NCBI RefSeq assembly: GCF_900239935.1
Contig: NZ_LT965928.1
Location: 2,148,507 to 2,212,506 of the forward strand
Source of the DNA: Pseudoalteromonas carrageenovora IAM 12662
GTDB lineage: Bacteria > Pseudomonadota > Gammaproteobacteria > Enterobacterales > Alteromonadaceae
Length of the DNA stretch: 64,000 nt
Direction of reading: 5' to 3'
A program made the position numbers and the translations under genes. Below are positions 47,001 through 56,312 of the stretch, one piece after another. The notes beneath the pieces were generated by a model that was not told the origin of the DNA, ran no database searches, and saw only the letters and a list, made by a program, of their open reading frames with translations. How positions within the stretch are numbered: position 1 is the stretch's first letter; each line of letters starts with the position of its first letter.

Positions 47001-47647
47001 GCTTGCCATACATCGTCTAAATTTATTTGCGGTGTAATGTGCGCATTAGCTTTATTAAACACGCTACTTACTTGGCTAAATAACGACTCTGGGGCTGCAA
47101 ATACATCTAAAATGGCATCGGTGCGTTCTTTATTGAGCGGGTATACAAACGCGCGCCAAAAATCTTTAATAGTTTCGAGCAGTATGTCGCGCTCGTCTAA
47201 AATAAACTCAAGGTTAAACGCCACACCCGATTCAAATGCATGCTGTTTTAACATTCGCTGACAAAAACCATGAATGGTAAATATGGCTGCTTCGTCCATC
47301 GATTTAGCCGCTGCATCAAGTAAATCAAATGCACGGTGTTTATCATCAACTGCGGCTATTACACCTTCAATTAACTCATCTTTTGGGTCCTGTCCAAGTA
47401 GTGCATCGCGCGCAGCAATAATGCGGCTGCGTACCCGGTCTTTAATTTCTTGCGTAGCGGCATCGGTAAATGTCACCACCAATATTTGCTCAACACTGAG
47501 TGGCGTATTTAGCTCACCTTCTATTTGCATCCCTAATAAATAGCGCAAATAAAGGCCTGTTATAGTATAGGTTTTACCAGTACCGGCGCTGGCTTCTATT
47601 AAGCTTTGCCCTATTAGCGGCATAGTTAGTGGGTTAAGCGCTTGCAT
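44075..47647 (-). CDS. recB: Exodeoxyribonuclease V subunit beta
   Basis: 1190 residues from the ATG at 47647, which has AGGAG seven or eight bases upstream; an in-frame upstream extension to 47683 lacks this support. Walker A EASAGTGKTYT lies near residue 20, the DEFQDTDPIQ box follows, and VTMHASKGLEYPL and LLYVALTRA are in the 2B region. The C-terminal nuclease domain has GFIDLIF and LDYKSNYLG (Asp-Tyr-Lys about 1095-1097). RecB is the 3'-5' helicase and nuclease of RecBCD. It overlaps recC by 14 bp. Confidence 0.98.
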   Translation of the reverse strand: MQALNPLTMPLIGQSLIEASAGTGKTYTITGLYLRYLLGMQIEGELNTPLSVEQILVVTFTDAATQEIKDRVRSRIIAARDALLGQDPKDELIEGVIAAVDDKHRAFDLLDAAAKSMDEAAIFTIHGFCQRMLKQHAFESGVAFNLEFILDERDILLETIKDFWRAFVYPLNKERTDAILDVFAAPESLFSQVSSVFNKANAHITPQINLDDVWQARDEYINRVPAFKRAVIDQEFIAAIKGSGLSGSKTPARKGSLAALEAFCASEDLFFEFGTSKYSFEVWSSENLSDAANYKKNQPLFTHPLLSQFDELAALNNTINQGLKIAIVQYASRWVKAAIVKRKQEQSVITPDDLLTNLHSALNGEQGDALAQKIAQLFPVAMIDEFQDTDPIQYGIFSKIYGQENTTLAMIGDPKQAIYGFRGADIFTYIGAKEAVQTEQQFTLGTNFRSSTDIVNSVNSLFGKHANSFIYNDAIPFNAVAAKGKKADETFIVDGKPATAFEFNVFVDEAADEKNKPTNKGVGQAHLATHFANKIVTLLEKAKQGTACIGNKPVSAADICILVRDRVEAQIMKKALGDAKISSVYLSRESVFSQELSHHLLNFLTALHGQYDESLLRGVLAGPLFCLSYNDIFALADDENKWQEHLNFFAQLGHIWNKQGAMAMLERLMSHNQLSAKWQGLGYNVERWLTDFRHLGEILQQKQIELEGTLRLLRWFAQKVSQQDGETVQVRLESDANLVKIVTMHASKGLEYPLVFMPFASGYRETKEALYHDKGKLVYDLSKNEDALQKAEQERLAEDLRLLYVALTRAVHFCSLGVYNIGQGQSSRLAIQSSALGHVLFSGLKLSSSQVWRTHLSEFCDTNKAMSYQQFTSQTLLEQGTLRFAQSENSSQALSINSVTATIERDWRATSFSALSFKKHTDHIEPGRSDEDHEKDEFAAQEDELPSPYSFPKGAKPGSCLHEIFEQIDFTSPLEHPTNKEQNLDEVVKRALEKYHISESWQYVTEQWILDSLQCPLNANSSNDLSLSKLAPSDCLVEMEFNLPLSSLSAPKLNEILIKHFGFTQSKLEFANVKGLLKGFIDLIFCYQGKYYILDYKSNYLGNTPADYKSDLLEQAMSSHQYHLQYLIYTVALHRLLKQRISDYSIETHLGGVYYTFLRGMPAGQGVYFKKLTQEQVTILDGLFSQGAML

Positions 47648-50600
47648 GGTCACTCTCCTTTGCGTGTTCAAACAATGGTGCAAGTAACTTATCGCTCCAC
47701 TTTATAAATTCTTCTTGGCAGTCATTGAGAGATTGCACTGTTAAGCGAATATAGGGGTTTTCGCCCTCGCCTCGCCCTATGTACTGCGGGCTAAACTTAC
47801 CCATAGCTTTGCCTATATCACCACCGCTTTTTACATACTCGTAGCCACTAACCGGAAAAAACGGTATTGGCTCTTTGCGAAGCGCTTTATATAGCTCAAA
47901 CCAATCACTTAACAAGGCATCTGCATCGGCTTTGCTAATTGGCGCATAACTAATTTGCTTATCAAGCCCAAGCAGTAAAGTTTCTACATTTTGATCCATA
48001 CTTTGCGCAGCTAAGTGGTATATAAAGCCTTTAATTAAATCTTTCGCTTTAATGCTGGCGCTTCGATAAAACACTTGTTTTTGCAGATAAATATGATTTA
48101 GCCAGCCTTCTATTTTGGTATTTTCTATTTGAAGAGCAACTTCAATGGGCTCACTTTTCCCGCCTTTAATTTGCTCTTTAACTTGCCCTGCAAGTGCATC
48201 TACACGATGCTCCATCCCTTCAAAAATTAAACTACCTACATTAGCCTGTGGCAGCTCACCGCGCTGTAATATTTGCTCAGTGCTCAGTGGTTGCTCGTTA
48301 ATATTAGCGTCGAGTATTTCATCAAGATAAAAGTAACGGCGAAGCGCATCTAGGCTAAAGGGTTCCTCGTCTTTTGCGACTTCGTTAAATTGTGGCAGGC
48401 GTAAACCTAACGTTTGCTGATAAAAGCTCTCTTGTGCATTGCATACGCTTCTGATAAAGCTGTCTAGATCGAGTATTTCAGGAGGTGTAACGTCAAGTGC
48501 ACTAACAGGTTGTACCATAATAGACTCACTCGGCAGCCAAATAGGGTTATAACTGTGATTATTTAGCTCACTACTTAGCTCATTACTTTTTAAATAATAA
48601 GCACTATTAAAGGGCTGTAAATGTTGCTGGTTAATCAAACAATTTGGTAATCTAAATTCTAACTTGCCAGGAATTACCGGCCCCGTATTATTCAAGATAA
48701 AGCTACGGCCAATGTATTCTAAAAGCTCACTTACTAAGGTTGATGGCATACGGGGTTGATTATCAAAACATGAGCGCCCAATATAGCTCATGTATAAATT
48801 TTCGCGGGCACTAAGTAGCGCCTCTAAAAATAAGTAACGGTCGTCTAATTTACGTGAACGGTCACCTTTTTGTTTTTTAGAGTACGGCACTAAGTCAAAA
48901 CCAATAGGTTGTACGTTACGCGGGTAATCAGCGTCGTTTAAACCTAGCATACACACCACTTTAAACGGTACTGCGCGCATTGGCATTAAGGTACAAAAGT
49001 TTACCTGGCCGACTAAAAACCGCTGCCCTACGCCTTTTTCTTGAATGCCTTGTTTGATTAAGTAACTTACAATGCGCTGCGACACAGTTTGGCTGTAATC
49101 GCCGTTATCGTGATGCTTTTGTAACTCTTCAAGTACTTTTTGTAGTACTAATAAATCCCAACTATCGTCACTTTCACTTTCGTATATAGCGTTTAATAAC
49201 TCGCTTAAAATAAGCGCTTTATTAGTCAGAGTGTCGTCAGGTGTTAGTTGCTCTTTAAAGTTTTGCAGCACATCAATAAAATCCACCAGCTTATTAAGCG
49301 TATCAAGTGCCATGCCTTCTACTTCATCGGCGCTATAAATACCATTAAACGGGCATTGTTCGTCGCGCTGCGCTATGCCAAGCAATAAGCGGTTAAGCCC
49401 GTGCTGCCAAGTATTTAAATCGATTGCCGGTAAGTCAAAGCTACTTTTATGCTCAGCATTTATACCCCATTTTACGCCCACTCGCTCAAGCCAGTATTGA
49501 ATTTGCTCGTACTCGTGCGCTTCAAGGCCAAATTTTTCGGCAATTTGCGTTACTTGCAGTAAATCAAGAATATCCGACACGCCAAAGCGCGAAAACGGTA
49601 AGTTAGCTAAGCTAGCAAACGAGCTAAGCACGGGTTTTTCTTGCTCTATGGCTAAATCAGCCAAGGCATACGGGATATATCGGCTGCCTTGTGCGCCACC
49701 AAAAACGGCCTCAATATAGGGGCTGTATGTGCCAACATCGGGCATCATTACAATAATGTCTTTTGGAGTAAGCGCCGGGTTTTGATTAAACAAATTAAGT
49801 AAGTAGTCGTGCAGACGCTCAACTTCTCTAAGGGGGGTATGGCAATCGCTAAGGGTAATACTGGTATCGTTTGCGCTTATTGGTAGTTTGCCTTCATCAT
49901 TTATAAACCACTCTTTGTTATCGGTAAGAGACTCCCCCTTAAACGCAAGTTGGTAAATTTCACTTTGAACTTGCCCAAGTAACGTGTCGTCAAATACGTC
50001 TATAAAGCCATCTATCCATCGGGCATCCAGTTGTACTAGTTGCTCAAAGTAATCACGCCCTAACTTACCCCACGACGATAAAAGCGGGTTACCTATAAAG
50101 TAGTATTCTTCGTCAGGGTTAGTTTGTTTTTTTTGCTGAGCTTCTATAAGCGGCATTTTAGCGTACTTTGCTGCTATCTTTGCAGCGGTTTTTTCATCTA
50201 TTATATCGCCCCAATAATGCTCACTAGGGTTAAAAAAGAATAAAAACACGTCTGTTTTTTTACTCAGCGCTTCAAATACTTCAAGCTGAGAACTGGCAAT
50301 CGCCGATATACCAAATAAGCTAATGCGCTTAGGTAATAAGCTATCATCCATAGTCTCAAGTGCTGCAAGTAACTGCCCTTGCATATTAGCGCGGTGAAAT
50401 TGGCTTTGCCCAAGCTCTTTGCTTAGTTTTACAATGCGTCGCCATAAGTCGCTCTGCCATGGCGCAATGTTTACATCTACATCCTCAAGTTCATCTTTGC
50501 CGCTATCCCAGGTGGCAATCCAATGTGGGCGGTACATTAAATATTGATCGTACACATCGGCAATTTTTTCGCACAGCGCAAACGTTTTTTGCCCGTCTAT

Positions 50601-50954
50601 ATCGCCCTCTAAATAGGTTTTTAGCGGCAAATAAAGTGGCTCATCAATACAGTTAGGTAGTATTGCAAATAATTTCCAAGCAAGGTTAGGCTTATTAAAT
50701 GCAGACTCTTTGGGTACATTTGGCAGTAATTGTTGATACAACTGCCAAATAAAACTCGATGGCAGCGGAAAATCAACCTGCGCAGCTATCCCCAAATGTT
50801 CACTTAAACCAATTTTTAACCACTGCGACATACCCGGCGATTGCACCAGCACCACTTCTTTATCGAAAGGGCTTTGCAATGGGCTTACTTTTAACAGCTT
50901 ATGAAACTGCGCTTGCAGCGCTTCCATACGGTTTGATTGGATAATATTGAGCAT
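47634..50954 (-). CDS. recC: Exodeoxyribonuclease V subunit gamma
   Basis: 1106 residues, normal RecC length. The family opening IIQSNRMEALQAQFHKLL, SPGMSQWLKIGLSEHLGI and the KVVCMLGLNDADYPR segment are visible. RecC has inactive helicase folds and recognises Chi in the RecBCD complex. It is the first gene of the recCBD operon. A 161-bp gap upstream shows nothing recognisable. Confidence 0.97.
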   Translation of the reverse strand: MLNIIQSNRMEALQAQFHKLLKVSPLQSPFDKEVVLVQSPGMSQWLKIGLSEHLGIAAQVDFPLPSSFIWQLYQQLLPNVPKESAFNKPNLAWKLFAILPNCIDEPLYLPLKTYLEGDIDGQKTFALCEKIADVYDQYLMYRPHWIATWDSGKDELEDVDVNIAPWQSDLWRRIVKLSKELGQSQFHRANMQGQLLAALETMDDSLLPKRISLFGISAIASSQLEVFEALSKKTDVFLFFFNPSEHYWGDIIDEKTAAKIAAKYAKMPLIEAQQKKQTNPDEEYYFIGNPLLSSWGKLGRDYFEQLVQLDARWIDGFIDVFDDTLLGQVQSEIYQLAFKGESLTDNKEWFINDEGKLPISANDTSITLSDCHTPLREVERLHDYLLNLFNQNPALTPKDIIVMMPDVGTYSPYIEAVFGGAQGSRYIPYALADLAIEQEKPVLSSFASLANLPFSRFGVSDILDLLQVTQIAEKFGLEAHEYEQIQYWLERVGVKWGINAEHKSSFDLPAIDLNTWQHGLNRLLLGIAQRDEQCPFNGIYSADEVEGMALDTLNKLVDFIDVLQNFKEQLTPDDTLTNKALILSELLNAIYESESDDSWDLLVLQKVLEELQKHHDNGDYSQTVSQRIVSYLIKQGIQEKGVGQRFLVGQVNFCTLMPMRAVPFKVVCMLGLNDADYPRNVQPIGFDLVPYSKKQKGDRSRKLDDRYLFLEALLSARENLYMSYIGRSCFDNQPRMPSTLVSELLEYIGRSFILNNTGPVIPGKLEFRLPNCLINQQHLQPFNSAYYLKSNELSSELNNHSYNPIWLPSESIMVQPVSALDVTPPEILDLDSFIRSVCNAQESFYQQTLGLRLPQFNEVAKDEEPFSLDALRRYFYLDEILDANINEQPLSTEQILQRGELPQANVGSLIFEGMEHRVDALAGQVKEQIKGGKSEPIEVALQIENTKIEGWLNHIYLQKQVFYRSASIKAKDLIKGFIYHLAAQSMDQNVETLLLGLDKQISYAPISKADADALLSDWFELYKALRKEPIPFFPVSGYEYVKSGGDIGKAMGKFSPQYIGRGEGENPYIRLTVQSLNDCQEEFIKWSDKLLAPLFEHAKESDHASA

Positions 50955-51115
50955 ACGCGACTTACCTTACTTGAGATAAAACCAGTGTAAGATATTTTCA
51001 ATTATAGGGGTAGCGCAATCAGTAAATTGGCACTAATAAATCAGCGAGTTAGCAATCAGTTTAAACGCACAGTATTAGTTTTAAACACTGTGCGTTTGTT
51101 ATTTGTATAGTGCTT

Positions 51116-52108
51116 TTATTTATAAGGGCTAATGCTTGATAAGCTAAATTCATTTTGCATTATAACTTTGCCATCTATCCCTTTAAGTTTAAGTGAAATA
51201 GCAGGGTCGGCTTGTTGCCAGTCTATGCTTAAATCGCCGTAATTTACATTATGGGTAAAATTACCCACCCGGTGTTTATTTGGGCTTACGTCTTTCCATT
51301 TTTCAGTTAAGCCTGAGCTGGTCATTTCTATTAATGGGTAATCAAGATTTTGCTGATACTTTGATATTTCACCCCAGTGCGTATCGCCACTGATGATAAC
51401 GACGCCATTTACTTTATGCTTTTTAATTAGTGCAAATAAACGGTTGCGATCATCTGGAAAGTTAGCCCACGACTCCCACCCTGTAAAATCAGGTAGTAAC
51501 TGTAAGCTTGAGGCAATAAGCTTTATAGTCGCTGGCTTTTTTAGCTCTTGCTCAAGCCATTGCCACTGCGCCTCGCCAAGCATTGATGCGCCTTTAACCT
51601 CTGTTGGGCTATATGGGCCTTGGTTATTCAATTTACGTTTTGTGTAATATTCAAGCTCGCTTACAGGGTTAAGCGCATCACGGTTCCAGCGTAAGTCAGG
51701 CATAATAACATGCAACGTTTGCCTGCCTTCGCCATACATGTAAGAGGTGTAAATACCATCAGCGCGTGTCCGGCGCTCAGAATTAGCAGGCTCTTCCCAA
51801 AAATTAAGCATGATTTGGCGAGATTGCTCTTTATGCGGGTATTCTTTACCTGCGTCGTTTTGACCAAAATCGTGATCATCCCACATAGCAATTATGGGCG
51901 TTTGTTCTTTAAGCGCTTTAAAACCAGGCTTTGCGCCTAACTTTTGATATTTATTGGCAAGCACTGTCATGTCGTTGGTGTCGCCGTAAATGTTGTCACC
52001 CAAAAATATAAATAAATCACCCTGCTCTTTATTAATGGTATTAAATATCGGAATGTCTTTATCTTGATGCCCACACGAGCCAAATAAAATTTTAGACGGT
52101 GCAGCCAT
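51116..52108 (-). CDS. PhoD-like metallophosphatase, no signal peptide
   Basis: 330 residues. The catalytic motifs of the PhoD/calcineurin-like fold are present: FGSCGHQ, FLGDNIYGD, WDDHDFGQND, and VIISGDTHWGEIS. PhoD enzymes hydrolyse phosphodiesters and monoesters and are normally exported by Tat. Here the mature-type sequence begins right at the start (MAAPSKILFGSCG) and an in-frame stop lies two codons upstream, so no export signal is encoded. It follows a TonB receptor with PhoB-like sites upstream, separated by a terminator. Confidence 0.88.
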   Translation of the reverse strand: MAAPSKILFGSCGHQDKDIPIFNTINKEQGDLFIFLGDNIYGDTNDMTVLANKYQKLGAKPGFKALKEQTPIIAMWDDHDFGQNDAGKEYPHKEQSRQIMLNFWEEPANSERRTRADGIYTSYMYGEGRQTLHVIMPDLRWNRDALNPVSELEYYTKRKLNNQGPYSPTEVKGASMLGEAQWQWLEQELKKPATIKLIASSLQLLPDFTGWESWANFPDDRNRLFALIKKHKVNGVVIISGDTHWGEISKYQQNLDYPLIEMTSSGLTEKWKDVSPNKHRVGNFTHNVNYGDLSIDWQQADPAISLKLKGIDGKVIMQNEFSLSSISPYK

Positions 52109-52132
52109 ACATTAGTTTTAACCTATGGCTAT

Positions 52133-52161
52133 TAATAAAAAAGCCCATCAATGATGGGCTT
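52133..52161 (-). terminator. Terminator between the TonB receptor and phoD-like gene
   Basis: The stem AAGCCCATC / GATGGGCTT has an AAT (ATT on the minus strand) loop, and the minus-strand tail continues as a T-run. Only 24 bp separate it from the phoD-like start, so expression of that gene may depend on partial read-through. Confidence 0.85.
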
Positions 52162-52178
52162 AAAACGGGTTTATTGAT

Positions 52179-54452
52179 TTAAAACGTTGCAGTTAACGTA
52201 ACCGCTGCTGTACGTGGCGCACCAATAAAGTAAGTAGTGCCATTGCCCGTACCGCCCGCTAAGTAACTTTTATCAGTAATGTTATAAACCACAAAAGCAA
52301 TATCCACAGCTTTAAATGGCCCTGCATTTACATCAGCTGAGTAACCGGCATTTAAATCAACCACAGTGTAGCCATCAACATCTGCGCGCTCACCAGTGTA
52401 TTTCGCCGATAGCCCAAAACGAAAATCACCGCTAAAGTAATCGGTTGATAGCACAAATAAGTCATCTACTGAGTCTATTACTTTTTCACCAGCTTCAAAC
52501 CCGGGTGCATCGCCTTTGTACTCTGAGTCATTATTCGTGTACGAGCTGTATACGCTCCACTGCGCGTTAAGCATATAACTTGCCGCTAGCTCTAAACCTT
52601 GCGATTCAATGCCGCCTACATTTAAGTAAGAGCCATTAGTCCCTATGGTGTAATCAATACCGCCAGTATCGCTACCCGGTGCTATAAAAGTTATGCGGTT
52701 ATCAAATTCTATTGAGTACGCTGTTGCCGTGAGTTTTAGCGCGTCGTTTTGATAGCGTACACCTAGGTCAATGTTTTCAGCGGTTTCTGGCTCAATCGCT
52801 GATAAATCGGAGCTATCGCGCTCAAGTACACCGTCTTTTATGGCAGCAAAGTTTTCACTGTAACTGGCAAATAACTCGGTTGAATTATTTAATTGATACA
52901 AAATACCGCCACTAAATAACACGTCAGAGTCGCTATTAACTTTAGCTGTTGTCGCATTTTGATAATGGTCATACTTTTCAATATCAACAAGGTACTTTTT
53001 AACACCTAAGTTAAGCGTAAAATCGCCAAGCAACATTGAATCTTGCGCGTACCATTTTAGCGTGTCGGTCTCAAACGTGTTTTTATACTGTGTCCAATAT
53101 GGCGTGCTGTCAAAATGGTGGTAAATGCTAGCATTAATCACTTTATGCCAATCGCGTGATTCATCACGGTCGCTTTGCTCATACCAAAAGCCAGCTTCTA
53201 TATCGTGCATGCCAAAGGTAGCTTGGTAGTTGGCTGTTACACCTAGGCGGTCTTTTTTGTAATGTGTATGGCGGTACGACATAACAGGAGTCGCGGTATT
53301 ATCGTAACACGCCGGGTTTAAACCAGGGCCAGACTCCCATGGCCAACTTAAGCTAGCAGTACAGCCCTCATTTGGCGCAAGTGCATTGCCATCGCTGTCT
53401 ACAAAACCATAAGAGCCTGCATTAGTGCCGCCCTCAGTAGTTGGGTTGCCGTTTTCATCTACTGGGGTCGTTAAATAAGGGGGGATCCAATCGCCTCGTC
53501 CAGAATTTTTATGATAATAAGGACTCACAGTAATAAGCGATGTTGGCGAAAGCGCATATTCAAACTTTAAATACGCTAATGTATTTTCACGAAGTGTACC
53601 CCAGCCCTCGGCAAACATTTGGTCGTAATGCGGTACGCCTGTCCAGTTCCACGTTAGCTGATCCCACTCTGGTGTTTGTTCAAATTGCTCAAGGCTTACG
53701 CTGTTGTAGTTGGTCTCGCTTACATCATCGTAAGATAAACGCCCTGTAATGGTTAAATCTGTAAGCGTTGTTACAAATTTAAGCTCCGCGTGTTGGTTGT
53801 CTTTCCCTCCATTACTACCCGAGCCAATCCAGCGGCTGGTATCAGTTTGCGAGTAACTTACATACGCTTGTGTATTGTCAAAAATAGTGCCGGTTTCGTG
53901 CTTAACATAATAACGGGTGGCATCATGGCTGCCTGAGGTATAAGCAAATGTAGTGCTTTTATCAAGGCTTGGCGCTTTACTTACAAAGTTAAATGTACCG
54001 CCTAGCGCTTCAAGCGAGGCCGACTTAATATCAGAAGTGCCTTGCCCTACTTCTACGGTAGCTAAGTTTTCGGTTTCTAGGTAGCGGTTAGCTTTAGCAC
54101 CCCCGCCGTAATTTGAGCCACCATTAGGAATACCATCAACGGTCATCCCTAATTGCTGCTGGTTTGAGTCAATACTAAAACCGCGCATAGTAATGGTTGT
54201 AGACCAATCATCGCCACCAAATGCATCGCCTTCGTTTATGCTAATGCCAGGTAAGTTATCGATTACCGATAACACACTCGATACTGTTGTTTGTTGATCA
54301 AGCATTGCAGGTTCAATCACATTATTTGCGTAACTGGTTGGTTTGGCAGTAACGGTAATTTCTTCTATTTCGTTGTCGTTAGCATAAGCGGCTGATGATA
54401 CAGCCATAGCAATTGCCATACTCAAAACTGATTTATTTGTTAAAGCGTACAT
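52179..54452 (-). CDS. TonB-dependent receptor, probably phosphate-starvation linked
   Basis: 757 residues. A signal peptide (about 1-24, SMAIAMAVSSAAYA), TonB-box-like IEEITVTAK, plug domain (about 45-165, with DNLPGISINEGD and ITMRGFSIDSNQQQLGMTVD) and a beta barrel ending in Phe are seen. GGGAC lies before the ATG. The next gene encodes a PhoD-like phosphatase and the upstream region has three PhoB-like half-sites, so a phosphorus-containing ligand is a reasonable inference. It has no STN domain. Confidence 0.9.
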   Translation of the reverse strand: MYALTNKSVLSMAIAMAVSSAAYANDNEIEEITVTAKPTSYANNVIEPAMLDQQTTVSSVLSVIDNLPGISINEGDAFGGDDWSTTITMRGFSIDSNQQQLGMTVDGIPNGGSNYGGGAKANRYLETENLATVEVGQGTSDIKSASLEALGGTFNFVSKAPSLDKSTTFAYTSGSHDATRYYVKHETGTIFDNTQAYVSYSQTDTSRWIGSGSNGGKDNQHAELKFVTTLTDLTITGRLSYDDVSETNYNSVSLEQFEQTPEWDQLTWNWTGVPHYDQMFAEGWGTLRENTLAYLKFEYALSPTSLITVSPYYHKNSGRGDWIPPYLTTPVDENGNPTTEGGTNAGSYGFVDSDGNALAPNEGCTASLSWPWESGPGLNPACYDNTATPVMSYRHTHYKKDRLGVTANYQATFGMHDIEAGFWYEQSDRDESRDWHKVINASIYHHFDSTPYWTQYKNTFETDTLKWYAQDSMLLGDFTLNLGVKKYLVDIEKYDHYQNATTAKVNSDSDVLFSGGILYQLNNSTELFASYSENFAAIKDGVLERDSSDLSAIEPETAENIDLGVRYQNDALKLTATAYSIEFDNRITFIAPGSDTGGIDYTIGTNGSYLNVGGIESQGLELAASYMLNAQWSVYSSYTNNDSEYKGDAPGFEAGEKVIDSVDDLFVLSTDYFSGDFRFGLSAKYTGERADVDGYTVVDLNAGYSADVNAGPFKAVDIAFVVYNITDKSYLAGGTGNGTTYFIGAPRTAAVTLTATF

Positions 54453-54502
54453 TGTTGTCCCGTTTGGTTTTAATTATAAAAAGTAATTATGAAAGCGGGC
54501 AC

Positions 54503-54547
54503 AGTATGGTTTTGAAATATGACAACAAAAATGAAGTTTATTGACAG
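54503..54547 (-). promoter_or_regulatory. PhoB-box-like promoter upstream of the TonB receptor
   Basis: On the minus strand, CTGTCAA (54547-54541), CTTCATT (54536-54530) and TTGTCAT (54525-54519) start exactly 11 bp apart. The outer two each match the PhoB half-site CTGTCAT at six of seven bases; the middle one is poor. Ten bases further is CATACT (54508-54503), a possible -10 at the distance usual for PhoB-activated promoters. Confidence 0.5.
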
Positions 54548-54647
54548 AGTTGTTAAAAAATTGTGGGAGTTTTATGGCTTAATTATGTCGTGGATATGTC
54601 AGCCTAGAACTCAAATCCTAGGCTGTATTATTTAAAACTAAACTATT

Positions 54648-55691
54648 TTAAACCAGTTTAGCAAGCATTTCGTCGTTATAAGCAACAAGCTCTTCGTTGT
54701 TTGCAACTTTGCTAATGTAGTCTGGGTTAGCAATAAGTGGGCGACCAATGGCGATTAAATCAAACTTAGCATCGTTAATCGCCTCTTTTGCAGTTTCAAA
54801 GCTATAACTTCCTACGCCAACTAACGTACCTTGGTACCCTGCTCTTAAAAATTCAGATGTTGTTTTGCCTTCTAAAGAGTCAAAACGCGTGCTGTCGTCA
54901 AATATACCGCCGTGTAAATACGCTAGGTCTCTTTTTTCAAGCTCTGGTAGTAGGTAATCAAATACGGCTTTATCGCGGCTATCTTCGCTCATGTTAAAAT
55001 AAGCGCCTGGAGTTAACCTCAATGCAGTGCGCTCATTACCCACTGCCGATATAACAGCATCCGTTACTTCTAGGGCAAAACGCGACATATTCTCAGGTGT
55101 TTGGCCATATTCATCTTCACGTACATTGGCTGCATAATGTAAAAATTGGTCAATTAAGTAACCATTTGCACCGTGAATTTCTACGCCATCAAAGCCTGCT
55201 TCCATTGCGTTTTCGGCCGCTTTAGCAAAATCTGCAACCAGCGATTTAATATCGTCAGTTGTTGCAGCTTTTGGCGTAATATAAGTAAGCTCACGCATAC
55301 GTGGTACTGAGCCTTCCACGCCAATTGCCGATGGCGCCAATACATCGCCATCAAAAAAGTGAGGATGCGCAACACGGCCAACATGCCAAAGTTGTGCAAA
55401 CATTTTTCCGCCATTGGCATGCACTGCGTCAGTTACTTTCTTCCAACCTTGAATTTGCTCACTGGTAAATAGCCCCGGTGTATTTGGGTAACCTTGCGCA
55501 TCTGGGCGAATAATAGTGGCTTCGCTAATAATTAAACCTGTTTGTGCGCGGCGTGCATAATATTCAACCATGTCTTGAGTAGGCACTAAATTATCATCGG
55601 CCATACAACGTGTTAAAGGCGCCATAAGTACACGGTTTTGAAGCTCAAGTGTGTCGTTTAATTTAAACGGTGAAAGTAAATCAGTAGTCAT
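54648..55691 (-). CDS. Old Yellow Enzyme family alkene reductase (NemA type)
   Basis: 347 residues from the ATG at 55691, preceded by AAGGA; a TTG three codons upstream would collide with that site. This is an FMN-binding TIM barrel with family motifs RVLMAPLTR, QLWHVGRVAHP (FMN/substrate His region), EIHGANGYLIDQFL, and AIGRPLIANP. These enzymes reduce activated C=C bonds and nitro compounds with NADPH. No TetR-type NemR is adjacent. It is a single gene, cytoplasmic. Confidence 0.94.
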   Translation of the reverse strand: MTTDLLSPFKLNDTLELQNRVLMAPLTRCMADDNLVPTQDMVEYYARRAQTGLIISEATIIRPDAQGYPNTPGLFTSEQIQGWKKVTDAVHANGGKMFAQLWHVGRVAHPHFFDGDVLAPSAIGVEGSVPRMRELTYITPKAATTDDIKSLVADFAKAAENAMEAGFDGVEIHGANGYLIDQFLHYAANVREDEYGQTPENMSRFALEVTDAVISAVGNERTALRLTPGAYFNMSEDSRDKAVFDYLLPELEKRDLAYLHGGIFDDSTRFDSLEGKTTSEFLRAGYQGTLVGVGSYSFETAKEAINDAKFDLIAIGRPLIANPDYISKVANNEELVAYNDEMLAKLV

Positions 55692-55918
55692 TCTTTTCAA
55701 TCCTTATTTAAAGTATGTGTATGAGATGAGGTCTTTTTAAATACATTCAAGAGTAATTTTGAATGATCGCTCAAATTTATGAGAACTTATACTGATCAAT
55801 ACTAAAATTAGATCTGCGAGGATGAAATTAAATAGTAACTTTTCAACACTCTGTCATATAACTCGATATACTTGTACGCTATACATTAATAATCTATAGC
55901 AACTAGAGTGAGCCAATC

Positions 55919-56308
55919 ATGACGAGCGAAAATGCAACCGAACAACAAGCAGTAATTTTAGGCCTTGGGGCAAAAAAGCGACTCGCGTTTATGTTCGAAA
56001 CCGTGCAGCAATACAAGCAAGTATGGATTTTAAATGATGACGATGGCTGCGTTATGCTTACCAACGAAGACGACGATTGCGTACCTGTGTGGCCAACGCG
56101 CGAATTTGCCCAGGCATGGGCCACAGGTGAATGGGAAGGCTGTACACCAAAAGCAATCCCAACTGTAGATTGGTTTAGCCGCTGGACACCCGGACTTGAA
56201 GAGGACGACTTACTTATCGCTGTATTCCCAACCGAGGAAGACGACGGCACTATTTTATTTCCTGATGAATTTGAAAAACAGCTAAAAGCACCAAAGAAAA
56301 AGTACTAA
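55919..56308 (+). CDS. DUF2750 family protein
   Basis: 129 residues, acidic and without signal or membrane segments. WILNDDDGCVMLTNEDDDCV and VPVWPTREFAQAWATGEWEG follow the DUF2750 pattern, and tryptophans are abundant. Function is unknown. A repeat element begins 4 bp after its stop codon, placing its likely terminator about 340 bp away. Confidence 0.82.
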   Translation: MTSENATEQQAVILGLGAKKRLAFMFETVQQYKQVWILNDDDGCVMLTNEDDDCVPVWPTREFAQAWATGEWEGCTPKAIPTVDWFSRWTPGLEEDDLLIAVFPTEEDDGTILFPDEFEKQLKAPKKKY

Positions 56309-56312
56309 GTAA

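Noticed and set aside
55903..56250. 115-codon open frame antisense to the DUF2750 gene
   Set aside because: Serine-rich reverse image of the acidic DUF2750 coding sequence.
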